Shown: one piece after another, positions 8,965-16,552 of the stretch
How positions within the stretch are numbered: the first letter of the stretch is position 1
Layout of the letters: every line of letters starts with the position of its first letter
Assembly (NCBI GenBank): GCA_949283775.1
Contig: CASDTU010000016.1
Coordinates: forward strand, 1 to 36,991
Direction: 5' to 3'
Source: an uncultured Bacillota bacterium
GTDB taxonomy: Bacteria > Bacillota > Clostridia > Christensenellales > Borkfalkiaceae
Length of the DNA stretch: 36,991 nucleotides
The notes under the pieces: generated by a model
What the model was told of the DNA's origin: nothing
Databases searched by the model: none
The model's input: the letters and a program-made list of their open reading frames with translations, nothing else
Made by a program: the position numbers and the translations under genes

Positions 8965-10347
8965 TCAGTATTCGAGATTTCCGACCGTTCGCGGATACGG
9001 CAAGACGTCGCGGATATTCGAAATGCCCGTAAGGTACATCACCATGCGCTCAAAGCCCAAGCCGTAGCCCGAGTGGACCGTTCCGCCGTATTTGCGCAGT
9101 TTGATGTAAAAATCATAATCTTCGGGATCGAGCCCCATCTCCTTCATGCGGGCTAAAAGAACGTCCTCACGCTCCTCTCTCTGCGAGCCGCCGATCAGCT
9201 CCCCGATGCCGGGAACGAGCAGATCCGCCGCCGCAACCGTTTTCTGATCGTCGTTGAGGCGCATATAGAAGGCTTTGATCTCCTTCGGATAGTCTGTCAA
9301 AAATACCGGCTTTTTGTATACCTGTTCCGTCAAGTACCGCTCGTGTTCGCTTTGCAGATCGCAGCCCCAATACACCGGAAACTCAAACTTGTCCTTCACC
9401 TTTTCCAAAATCCGGATCGCCTCGGTATACGAAAGACGGACAAACTCGTTTTCCGATACGTTTTTCAGCCGCTCGATCAGCCCTTTATCCACAAATGCGT
9501 TCAAAAATTCGATCTCTTCTTTGCAGCTGTCCATGATGTAAGCAATAATATATTTGACCATCGCTTCTGCGACGTCCATATCCCCCGCAAGGTCGCAGAA
9601 GGACATTTCCGGCTCGATCATCCAAAATTCCGCCGCATGACGCGTCGTGTTGGAGCGTTCCGCGCGGAAGGTAGGGCCAAACGTATACACGTTGGAATAC
9701 GCCATGGCAAACGGTTCCACGTTGAGCTGTCCGGACACGGTCAGGCTCGCTTTCTTTTCAAAGAAATCCTTTTTATAATCCACTTCCCCTTTGATCTTAT
9801 CCAGATCCAGCGTCGTTACCTGGAACATGGCGCCGGCGCCTTCACAGTCGCTGCCCGTAATGATCGGCGTATGCACATAGACAAAGCCGCGCTCATTGAA
9901 AAATTTATGGATCGCAAACGCCGCCTCGCTGCGGATCTTGAAGACCGCATTGAACGTATTGGTGCGCGGACGCAGATAGGCGATCTCGCGCAAAAATTCC
10001 ATCGAATGGCGCTTTTTCTGCAAAGGATATTCGGGCGCGGACGCACCCATGACCGAAACGGACAGCGCCTTGATCTCAAACGGCTGTTTGTTTTCCGGCG
10101 TCGCCACGACGACGCCCTCTATTACGAGGCTCGCACCCACGTTCTGATGCGCGATCTCATCGTAATTTTTCAGTTTTTCCCGTTCGAACACGACCTGACA
10201 GTTTTTGAAAAAACTGCCGTCGTTCAGTTCGATAAATCCGAATGCCTTGCTGTCGCGCAATGTGCGCACCCAGCCGCAGACCGTTACCGTCTTCGTGTCA
10301 AATTCCGCCGTCTTCTTATAAAGTTCGCGTATCGTCGTTCTTTCCAT
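8965..10347 (-). CDS. asnS: Asparaginyl-tRNA synthetase
   Basis: Class II aminoacyl-tRNA synthetase charging tRNA-Asn. It has 460 residues. An N-terminal OB-fold anticodon-binding domain (about 18-105, [23 protein letters not shown]) precedes the class II core. Motif 2, [21 protein letters not shown], begins near residue 227, and motif 3, [15 protein letters not shown], is near 425-439. The 'THAAEF' region with Glu and Met distinguishes AsnRS from AspRS. The ATG at 10347 has GGAG at proper distance, and a promoter lies at 10394-10422. It appears to be a single-gene transcript. An exact DnaA-box sequence at 9485-9493 lies inside the coding region and is probably coincidental. Confidence 0.96.
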   Translation of the reverse strand: MERTTIRELYKKTAEFDTKTVTVCGWVRTLRDSKAFGFIELNDGSFFKNCQVVFEREKLKNYDEIAHQNVGASLVIEGVVVATPENKQPFEIKALSVSVMGASAPEYPLQKKRHSMEFLREIAYLRPRTNTFNAVFKIRSEAAFAIHKFFNERGFVYVHTPIITGSDCEGAGAMFQVTTLDLDKIKGEVDYKKDFFEKKASLTVSGQLNVEPFAMAYSNVYTFGPTFRAERSNTTRHAAEFWMIEPEMSFCDLAGDMDVAEAMVKYIIAYIMDSCKEEIEFLNAFVDKGLIERLKNVSENEFVRLSYTEAIRILEKVKDKFEFPVYWGCDLQSEHERYLTEQVYKKPVFLTDYPKEIKAFYMRLNDDQKTVAAADLLVPGIGELIGGSQREEREDVLLARMKEMGLDPEDYDFYIKLRKYGGTVHSGYGLGFERMVMYLTGISNIRDVLPYPRTVGNLEY

Positions 10348-10393
10348 GCTTCCTCTCCGAATTTAGTATTTGCCCATTTTATTTTTTCTTAAT

Positions 10394-10422
10394 ATTGTAA
10401 CAAATATTTTTGCTTTTATCAA
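10394..10422 (-). promoter_or_regulatory. Sigma-A-type promoter of asnS
   Basis: Reading the minus strand, TTGATA (10422-10417) and TACAAT (10399-10394) are separated by exactly 17 bp of AT-rich sequence, about 45 bp before the asnS start. The rest of the 10348-10716 spacer holds this promoter, a pyrimidine-rich stretch with no gene, and the terminator at 10604-10635. Confidence 0.7.
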
Positions 10423-10603
10423 GTATAAATTTGTCGAATCAAAAAAAAGATAAAAGAAGCCTTTTTTCCGTGAAACATTCCCTGCCGCCCGCCTCGCTTT
10501 TTCCGTACAGTTTTCCCCGTATCCCCTCTTTCCCCTCCTTTACGGGCAAAAATCCTCTTTCATCCTAAAAAAACGGCAACAAAAAAGGCTACATTTTTCC
10601 AAT

Positions 10604-10635
10604 ACAAAAAAGCCGCGGCAAAAAAGCCGCGGCTT
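10604..10635 (-). terminator. Intrinsic terminator of the GNAT-like gene
   Basis: The 10-bp stem AAGCCGCGGC/GCCGCGGCTT (10610-10619 and 10626-10635) has a six-base loop. On the minus strand it is followed by a run of six T. It lies about 80 bp past the stop of the minus-strand gene ending at 10717. Confidence 0.85.
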
Positions 10636-10716
10636 ATATTGATTTTGGAAAACGTTTTATACAATTTTTCCCTTCTTTGAAAAAAATTTTCTTTTTGTTT
10701 GATCGACCCCGTATCT

Positions 10717-11844
10717 TTATTGAATGGGTTTAAGAAAGCATTTCCTGCGCTTGACGATCTCCCTCTCGAGCATCGTCCACTGCGCCTGCACCGATACGTT
10801 GCTGACAAGTTCCGGATTGGACTCCACCTTTTCGATCCTGTCCTCGATGATGTTTCGGATAATGCGCGAAATCATCACGGAATTGACGCCCTTTTTCTGA
10901 TAATCGGGCCGCACCGCGATCATCACCATTTCCAGCTCTTTCGGCCGTTTGATCGCCCGCAGCAGCCCTACGATCGCTTTCGGCGTCATATGTCCGCGGC
11001 TCTGAACCAGCACGTCGCAGATGGACGGAAGCATCACCGCCATCGCCACGACGTCGTCGTTTTTATCCGTCAGCATGGAAAAATACCGCGGATTGATGAT
11101 CGTCGCAAACTGATCGAGCACGTCGTCCATCTGTCTGCCCTCGATCGGAACATAACAGTCCAAATCCGCGTACGCTTCATTTACCATGGAGAGCGCCTTC
11201 CTGCCGTACATTGCGATCATCTTCTTCATGGGCATCGCATCCGCCATCTCTTTCAGGGAAAATTTCCGCGCCGTATATTCGGCAACGTGCGCGATGCGCG
11301 CGTCCACCTGCTCCGGTATCCCGAAGGCGTATTCCACCCATTCGCTCTCATCCGCAAAGCCGAGCCCTTTTAGGAGCGATTCATAATACGGATAGTTGTA
11401 ATTCGTTGCATATGTAGCGCGGCGGTCAAAACCTTCCGTCAAAAGCCCTTCCCGATCCATATCGTTGAACCCCCAAGGGCCGTGGATCTCCTCCATGCCG
11501 CGCTCTCTTCCGAACGATTCCACAGCGCCGATCAGTGCGCGCGCGACTTCCGTATCGTCGATACAGTCAAAGCGCGAAAAACGAATGCACTTTCTGCCCG
11601 ATATCGCATTGTATTTTTTTTGCAGGATCCCCGCGATGCGCCCCACGATCGCGCCGTCCTTTTCCGCAAGAAAACACCGCACTTCGCAATCGCTCAGGGA
11701 CGGATTCTTTTTGGGATTTAAAATATTGATCTCATCCGCATACAAAGACGGAACATACCTCTTTTCTCCGCGGTAAAATTTTTCCGCAAAAACAGCAAAT
11801 TGTTTTTTCTGCCGGCGCGTCTGCACTTCAATGATCTTTATCAT
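10717..11844 (-). CDS. GNAT-superfamily-like protein (YghO-type)
   Basis: A 375-residue soluble protein related to the YghO-like group of GNAT acetyltransferase-fold proteins; substrate unknown. The N-terminal half contains CEVRCFLAEKDGAIVGRIAGI (about 53-73), a typical GNAT beta-strand pair, and the family hallmark IHGPWGFNDMDREGLLTEGFD (about 119-139), followed by NYPYYESLLKGLGF. The C-terminal half has a second GNAT-like segment, ELEMVMIAVRPDYQKKGVNSVMISRI, where QKKGVNS resembles the acetyl-CoA pyrophosphate loop. There is no signal peptide or membrane segment. The start is ATG at 11844. A promoter and possible operator lie directly upstream and a strong terminator downstream, so the gene is monocistronic. 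Confidence 0.75.
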   Translation of the reverse strand: MIKIIEVQTRRQKKQFAVFAEKFYRGEKRYVPSLYADEINILNPKKNPSLSDCEVRCFLAEKDGAIVGRIAGILQKKYNAISGRKCIRFSRFDCIDDTEVARALIGAVESFGRERGMEEIHGPWGFNDMDREGLLTEGFDRRATYATNYNYPYYESLLKGLGFADESEWVEYAFGIPEQVDARIAHVAEYTARKFSLKEMADAMPMKKMIAMYGRKALSMVNEAYADLDCYVPIEGRQMDDVLDQFATIINPRYFSMLTDKNDDVVAMAVMLPSICDVLVQSRGHMTPKAIVGLLRAIKRPKELEMVMIAVRPDYQKKGVNSVMISRIIRNIIEDRIEKVESNPELVSNVSVQAQWTMLEREIVKRRKCFLKPIQ

Positions 11845-11876
11845 ATGCTCTCCCGAATGAATGTTTCATTCCATTA

Positions 11877-11894
11877 TGTTAAACTTACTTAACA
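11877..11894. promoter_or_regulatory. Inverted repeat over the predicted transcription start (possible operator)
   Basis: TGTTAA and TTAACA form perfect 6-bp arms around a 6-bp centre, overlapping the predicted +1 of the promoter at 11900-11928. A second small inverted repeat (GAATG, 3 bases, CATTC) lies just downstream. Position suggests a repressor site; no regulator is identified. Confidence 0.4.
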
Positions 11895-11899
11895 AATAT

Positions 11900-11928
11900 A
11901 TTGTAGCACATTCGGAAAAACAGCGCAA
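11900..11928 (-). promoter_or_regulatory. Promoter of the GNAT-like gene
   Basis: On the minus strand TTGCGC (11928-11923) and TACAAT (11905-11900) are 17 bp apart. The -10 is strong and the -35 is only a partial match. The predicted start of transcription falls near 11893. Confidence 0.55.
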
Positions 11929-12088
11929 CTGTTTGCAGGGAAAATCCTGCGCGATATTGTTTGCAAGTTTTTCCTTTCCGTCCGCATTTTCTGTTTTGGC
12001 TTTTGCCCCTTTTCGGGGCTTCGATCCGTTCTTTTCTGCGTTTTTGCTCTGCGCTTTTCTAATTTGATTTTCCATCCGGCATAAAATT

Positions 12089-13417
12089 TTATGCGCTCTG
12101 TTTTTCGCCGCGGCTCACTTCATCCTGTCCGGCTTCTTGCTGTCCGTCTTCCTGTGCGGACGCGCCCCGCTGATAGATGCCCTGCACCGGTGCGTATTTA
12201 TCCTTTCGGATCCGCACCTGCCGCTCGGGCTTGCCCTTTTCACGGATAATGAGGTACCCCTCGCTCTTTAAACCGTTTTTTTCGCTGCGCACGACTGCGT
12301 CCGCCTCCCCCTCCAAAATCTGCGGTTCGGGCGGCAAAAGCACTTCCGTTACAATGCTCTTTCTCTCGTAAATGACATCCGACGCCTTTCCGTAAAACTC
12401 GACGCGCAAAGCTCCGCCTTTGACCAGGCAGCGGATATACACGCGGCCGCAGGATACGTTTTGAAAGCGAAGATCGCAGCGAAGGCCGCTGACCATCGCG
12501 TCGAAAGAAGGTTCGACGTACCCCACGGACAAGCTGTGCGGATGCTGTTCGAGAATTTTCATGCCCGAAAGGAGCGCCGCGTTGTACACGGTCGTACTCA
12601 CTTGGCAAACGCCCCCTCCGACGCCGGAAACAAACTTTCCGCCCTCTATGATCGGCGCGCTCCTGTACCCTTTTTCGACGGTACGTTCCCCCGTTTTTTT
12701 GTTAAAAGAAAAAATTTCGCCCGCTTCCAGGATCGTGCCGCTGAGCGCCTTTGCCGCCAATGCGATGTTGTGGCAGCGCGGTTCGTTTTCCGTCGAAAAA
12801 CGGGTCGTAAAGGACGAGAGCAGACAGACGCTCGCGCGCGCCTGCTCTGCCGTGAACGAAGGCTCGTCCCGCTTTATTTCCGCGACGACCCTGTCCTGTC
12901 CGCTTTCCAGCGCTCTCTCGACCTCTTTTAAAAGCTCCGCGCCGTCGATATATTGCCCGCATTTTTGCGGCTCGATCGTAAAGGGATCTTCCTTTTCCGC
13001 ATCAAAACGAATGACGGCGTCCCTGCTCTCGCGGTAGAAGTCGTCGCAGATGCCGCGAAGCACCTGCTCCTGCCTGACAAGCCTCCGCTTTTTTTGAATT
13101 CGGTACGCTCCCCCTCTCTTTCTTGCCGCCTGCAATACAGCATGGAGGTCGCTTTCATAGTACAACTCCGGAAAGCGGAACACATATTCCCTTTCCCCTG
13201 CCTGCACCGTAAAACACATCTCTTTTAAAGAATCTTCCGCCTTTTTCCTCAGCAGCGTTTCCGCATCCCGAAACCGCATGCCCGAAACGTCCGTTCCGTC
13301 CACAAAACAACCGCGCGGCATCCTGTCCGCCGAAAAGCCGCAGGCAACCGCAAAAAACAAAGCCATTAAAACCATACAAACAACGGAAATCCATTTTTTT
13401 TCAAACCGCACACGCAT
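12089..13417 (-). CDS. VanW-family membrane-anchored cell-envelope protein
   Basis: A 442-residue protein with an N-terminal membrane anchor (about 9-28) and an extracellular body. Residues 40-200 resemble the peptidoglycan-binding-like region found before VanW domains. The VanW domain covers about 205-335: LEAGEIFSFNKKTGERT, GYRSAPII and GVGGGVCQVSTTVYNAALLSG (265-285) are diagnostic. A G5-like beta region (about 345-420) and a Gln/Glu-rich tail follow. VanW was first seen in vancomycin-resistance clusters, but the domain is widespread in Gram-positives and its role is unknown, so resistance should not be inferred. The ATG at 13417 lies beside an unusual palindrome. The gene is downstream of recF on the same strand, separated by a tandem-repeat spacer. 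Confidence 0.88.
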   Translation of the reverse strand: MRVRFEKKWISVVCMVLMALFFAVACGFSADRMPRGCFVDGTDVSGMRFRDAETLLRKKAEDSLKEMCFTVQAGEREYVFRFPELYYESDLHAVLQAARKRGGAYRIQKKRRLVRQEQVLRGICDDFYRESRDAVIRFDAEKEDPFTIEPQKCGQYIDGAELLKEVERALESGQDRVVAEIKRDEPSFTAEQARASVCLLSSFTTRFSTENEPRCHNIALAAKALSGTILEAGEIFSFNKKTGERTVEKGYRSAPIIEGGKFVSGVGGGVCQVSTTVYNAALLSGMKILEQHPHSLSVGYVEPSFDAMVSGLRCDLRFQNVSCGRVYIRCLVKGGALRVEFYGKASDVIYERKSIVTEVLLPPEPQILEGEADAVVRSEKNGLKSEGYLIIREKGKPERQVRIRKDKYAPVQGIYQRGASAQEDGQQEAGQDEVSRGEKQSA

Positions 13418-13427
13418 CCTCTTACCC

Positions 13428-13441
13428 CTGTATGCATACAG
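13428..13441. promoter_or_regulatory. Perfect 14-bp palindrome next to the VanW gene start
   Basis: CTGTATGCATACAG is its own reverse complement. It ends 10 bases upstream of the VanW start codon and overlaps the 5' side of the AGGGG ribosome site. An overlapping GCATAC-T-GTATGC arm pair extends it. It could be an operator or an mRNA hairpin limiting ribosome access. Confidence 0.45.
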
Positions 13442-13539
13442 TATGCGCCGCTTTTGCGGTTTTACCCCGCTGTTTTTAAAATCTTCTTTTACTTTTATTT
13501 ATAAACTTTGTATCCTTTCGGGGAATTTTTTGTTGTTTT

Positions 13540-13667
13540 GCAAGCGCGATCCGATCTATCTCTTTATTTTTACTAGCGCGATCCGATCGATCTCTTTATT
13601 TTTGCAAGCGCGACCCGATTCATCTCTTTATTTTTGCAAGCACGATCCGATTCATCTCTTTATTTTT
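13540..13667. repeat. Four tandem copies of a 32-bp unit overlapping the recF 3' end
   Basis: Copies at 13540-13571, 13572-13603, 13604-13635 and 13636-13667 are each exactly 32 bp. Each carries the core CGATCCGAT (one copy CGACCCGAT) followed by TCTCTTTATTTTT. The fourth copy covers the last five codons and the stop of recF. The period is not a multiple of three, so it is not a protein repeat. It fills the spacer between recF and the VanW gene. Confidence 0.95.
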
Positions 13668-14737
13668 CCGCCCGCAATGCGGATCTTATGCACCGATTTG
13701 CCGAATAGCACTTTTTCGGTATGCGTACAGGTCAAAATGGTCTGCCCGTCCTCGATTTCCGCGAGAAGTTTTCTTCTGCGAGCAAGGTCCAGCTCGCTCA
13801 TCACGTCGTCTAAAATCAGCACGGGCGTTTCTCCCGACATCCGTTTAAAGATCTCCACTTCCGCAAGTTTGACGGCGAGCGCCGCCGTGCGCGTCTGCCC
13901 CTGCGAACCGAACACGCGCGCTTCCGCTCCGTCGATCGCGATCTTCAAATCGTCGCGGTGCGGCCCTTCCGTCGTAAAGCCCAGCCGCAGATCTTTTTCA
14001 TAATTTTCCGAAAGAGCGCGCGAAAGTCTTTGCGCGATCTCTTCGCGCGTATCCCCGTACCTCTTTTCCGATGAAATTTCCAGCTTTTCCGCGTTTTCCG
14101 TCAAAAAAGCGTGTTTTTCCGCCGCGATCGGCGCCAGCATCGCGATATATTCGCTCCGCCGCTCAATCACCTCCGCCGCATACCGGCAAAGCTGCGTATC
14201 CCAGACGGGAAGCGTTTCAAACACCATGTCCATATCGCGGTTTTTCAAAAGAGTGTTGCGCTGTTCCAGAATCTTATTGTAGCGGACCAAAGCGGTATAA
14301 TAATTCCCCGAAAGCTGAGAAAGCGACACGTTTAAAAATCTCCTGCGCTCTTCCGGCCCGTCCTGGATCAGTCTTAGCTCGTTCGGGCTGAAAAAAACCC
14401 CATTGATATTGCCGAAAAGGTCCGCATTTTTGGCAATCTTATTGCCGTTTATGCGGATCTCGCGGTGATTTTCGTAAATTTCCGCCTCAATTTTCACCTT
14501 GCCGAACCGACTTTCCGCTTCCGCGCAAATGTACGCGCTCTCCGCGCCGCTGCGGATCAGCTGCCGATCTTTTTTCGCCCGCGGAGATACGCCCGCGCAC
14601 AGATAAAACACGGCTTCCGCGCAGTTCGTTTTTCCCTGCGCGTTCCTGCCGTACAGCACGTTGACGCCGTTTTCAAAGCAAAAACATTCGTCCTCATAAT
14701 TTCTGAAATTTTTCAGCTGTAAAGTCGTTATCTGCAT
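13652..14737 (-). CDS. recF: DNA replication and repair protein RecF
   Basis: ABC-type ATPase that loads RecA with RecO and RecR at single-strand gaps. From the ATG at 14737 it has 361 residues, the family length. Walker A GRNAQGKTN is at 30-38, the signature region SQGQTRT begins near 278 and Walker B LILDDV is at 307-312. An in-frame TTG six codons upstream (14755) has no ribosome site, so I prefer 14737, although the GGGAAAG before it is weak. recF is divergent from dnaA here rather than downstream of dnaA-dnaN, which is unusual. The last codons belong to a 32-bp tandem repeat. Confidence 0.95.
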   Translation of the reverse strand: MQITTLQLKNFRNYEDECFCFENGVNVLYGRNAQGKTNCAEAVFYLCAGVSPRAKKDRQLIRSGAESAYICAEAESRFGKVKIEAEIYENHREIRINGNKIAKNADLFGNINGVFFSPNELRLIQDGPEERRRFLNVSLSQLSGNYYTALVRYNKILEQRNTLLKNRDMDMVFETLPVWDTQLCRYAAEVIERRSEYIAMLAPIAAEKHAFLTENAEKLEISSEKRYGDTREEIAQRLSRALSENYEKDLRLGFTTEGPHRDDLKIAIDGAEARVFGSQGQTRTAALAVKLAEVEIFKRMSGETPVLILDDVMSELDLARRRKLLAEIEDGQTILTCTHTEKVLFGKSVHKIRIAGGKIKR

Positions 14738-14786
14738 TCTTCTTTCCCGCTGCAAGATTTTTCCGCAGGCAATCTGTCGTTTTAAC

Positions 14787-14815
14787 TTGTCTTTCTTGCC
14801 GTTTTGTATTATAAT
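14787..14815 (+). promoter_or_regulatory. Promoter of dnaA
   Basis: TTGTCT (14787-14792) and a perfect TATAAT (14810-14815) are separated by exactly 17 bp. The predicted leader of about 110 nt contains a small CCCGA/TCGGG hairpin. No DnaA boxes are visible in this spacer. Confidence 0.7.
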
Positions 14816-14931
14816 ACTTTTATATCCGAAATTTTTACGGCAGGAAACCCGACTTTTTCGATCGGGCTTTCCCGTCCTTCTCTATTATACCATATTTCAC
14901 GAAAAAAGACAAAATGTTCAAGAGGTTATTT

Positions 14932-16284
14932 ATGTCCGAAAACAATCAATACGAATTTTTATGGAAACAGATCCGCGAACTTTTGCAGGGAAGCCTATCG
15001 ACCGTAACGTATAATACCTATATTTCCAAACTTGTGCCTGTGGATATCGACGGAACCAAAATCGTACTGAAAACCGATGCGGAACTGTTTGCCAATTATA
15101 TCGGCAAAAACCTGACCGATAAGATCAAGGCGGCCGCAAAAAAAGCAAATACGGGCATAACCGATTTTGAACTGATCGTAGAAGGCAACGACGAGATCTA
15201 TTTCACCAGCGCGGAAGAAGACCAGGAGGAAGACTACTCCCCCTCCGCCCTCGACCCGAGATATACCTTTGAGTCGTTCGTCGCGGGAAAAAGCAATGAG
15301 TTCGTCTTGGCGGCGGCGCAGTCCGTCGCAAAAAATCCGGGAGCAAATTTCAATCCGCTGTACATATACGGCGCGTCCGGCTTGGGTAAAACGCACCTTT
15401 TGCAATCCATCGCAAACTATATCGCACTGCATAAACCGTCGCTTCGCGTCTTATATACGACCTGCGAAAAATTCATCAATGAGCTGATCGATTCCATTTA
15501 TCTCAGCCGCGGCAACAACAATCGCGATTTGCAGGCGCGCTTTCGCAGCCGCTACCGCAACGTGGACGTGCTCTTGATCGACGACGTGCAGTTTCTTGCC
15601 AAAAAACAGGCGGTACAGGAAGAGCTCTTCCACACCTTCAACGCCCTGCAAGCGGAAAAAAAGCAGATCGTCTTAACGTCCGACGTGCCGCCCAAAGAAA
15701 TCGCGACGCTGGAAGAGCGGCTTCGTACCCGCTTTGAAGGCGGGCTCATCGCGGACATTCAGCCGCCCGATACCGAAACGAAAATTGCGATCTTAAAACA
15801 AAAAGCGTATGAACGCAAAGCCGTACTGCCGGCGGACGTTTTAGAATTTCTCGCAAGAGATTCGGGAACGGACGTGCGCACGCTGGAAGGCAGGCTGACA
15901 AAAGTAATTTTTGCAAGCAAACTGCACGAAAAACCGATCACGCTCGAACTCGCCGCGACCGCGCTCAACGAAGCGGTCAGCGAAGAGCATGAAACAATAA
16001 CGTCGGATAAGATCATCGGCAGCGTCTGTTCCTTTTATAAGATATCCCGGGAAAATCTCTTGGGCAAGAGCAAGAAAAAAGAGCTCGTTCAGCCACGCCA
16101 GATCTGCGCGTACCTCATGTGCGAGATCATGAATATTCCCCTCGTCTCCATCGGCGAAACGCTGGGCGGACGCGACCATACGACCGTGATCCATTCCCGC
16201 GAAAAAGTTTCCAACCTCATTAAAGTGAACGACCGCATCGCCAAAGAAGTGGAAGATATCCGCAACATCATTTTAAAACAATAG
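14932..16284 (+). CDS. dnaA: Chromosomal replication initiator DnaA
   Basis: AAA+ ATPase that binds DnaA boxes and opens oriC. From the ATG at 14932 it has 450 residues. Domain I is at 1-85, and an acidic linker (93-105) is followed by the AAA+ domain with Walker A GASGLGKTH at 147-155 and Walker B LLIDDVQ at 214-220. Domain IV carries the DNA-binding signature GGRDHTTV at 412-419. An ATG at 14914 is in frame, but AGAGG sits properly before 14932, so the shorter form is chosen. dnaN does not follow; mnmG does, after a 268-bp AT-rich spacer with direct repeats. Regulation by its own boxes is not evident in the upstream region. Confidence 0.97.
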   Translation: MSENNQYEFLWKQIRELLQGSLSTVTYNTYISKLVPVDIDGTKIVLKTDAELFANYIGKNLTDKIKAAAKKANTGITDFELIVEGNDEIYFTSAEEDQEEDYSPSALDPRYTFESFVAGKSNEFVLAAAQSVAKNPGANFNPLYIYGASGLGKTHLLQSIANYIALHKPSLRVLYTTCEKFINELIDSIYLSRGNNNRDLQARFRSRYRNVDVLLIDDVQFLAKKQAVQEELFHTFNALQAEKKQIVLTSDVPPKEIATLEERLRTRFEGGLIADIQPPDTETKIAILKQKAYERKAVLPADVLEFLARDSGTDVRTLEGRLTKVIFASKLHEKPITLELAATALNEAVSEEHETITSDKIIGSVCSFYKISRENLLGKSKKKELVQPRQICAYLMCEIMNIPLVSIGETLGGRDHTTVIHSREKVSNLIKVNDRIAKEVEDIRNIILKQ

Positions 16285-16304
16285 TTTTCGATTCGCCTTA
16301 GAAT

Positions 16305-16326
16305 TGCCGTTTTTTGAAAAACGGCA
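16305..16326 (+). other. Hairpin just after dnaA
   Basis: TGCCGTTTTT and AAAAACGGCA form a perfect 10-bp stem with a two-base centre, 20 bp past the dnaA stop. It is not followed by a clear T-run, so it may be only an mRNA 3' stabiliser or part of a double terminator with the next hairpin. Confidence 0.5.
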
Positions 16327-16350
16327 TAAAATCTTAATTCTTTTAAATGT

Positions 16351-16384
16351 ATGCAAAAGGCTTTGCCTTTTGCATTTCGCTTTT
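16351..16384 (+). terminator. Probable terminator of dnaA
   Basis: ATGCAAAAGGC (16351-16361) and GCCTTTTGCAT (16365-16375) form an 11-bp perfect stem with a TTT loop, followed by TTCGCTTTT. The downstream T-tract is interrupted, so termination may be partial and allow read-through into mnmG. Confidence 0.55.
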
Positions 16385-16390
16385 ACGTTC

Positions 16391-16520
16391 CATAAACTTA
16401 TAAAAAGACAATCTTTGCAGAATTTTGCCTTTATAATTCATGCACCTGTAAAAAGACAATCTTTATAGAATTTGCTTTTAAAACCCATAAATTTATAAAA
16501 GATAATCCTTATAGAATTCG
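16391..16520. repeat. Three direct 47-48-bp repeats between dnaA and mnmG
   Basis: Units begin at 16391, 16439 and 16486. Each has CAT, then a TATAAAA-like or TGTAAAAA segment, then GACAATCTTT or GATAATCCTT, then TAGAATT or CAGAATT. The region is strongly AT-rich. The layout resembles iterons, but no copy matches the DnaA box TTATCCACA. It could belong to an origin or simply be one of the spacer repeats common in this window. Confidence 0.85.
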
Positions 16521-16552
16521 GCCGACGGAAAGTTCGGCAAAACGGCAGACTT

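Noticed and set aside
9485..9493. Exact DnaA box TTATCCACA
   Set aside because: It lies alone inside the asnS coding sequence. A single 9-mer on either strand of a 37-kb window is not surprising, and no cluster surrounds it.
12089..13417. Vancomycin-resistance determinant
   Set aside because: The protein has a VanW domain, but no vanHAX or vanS/R genes are present and the domain alone does not confer resistance.
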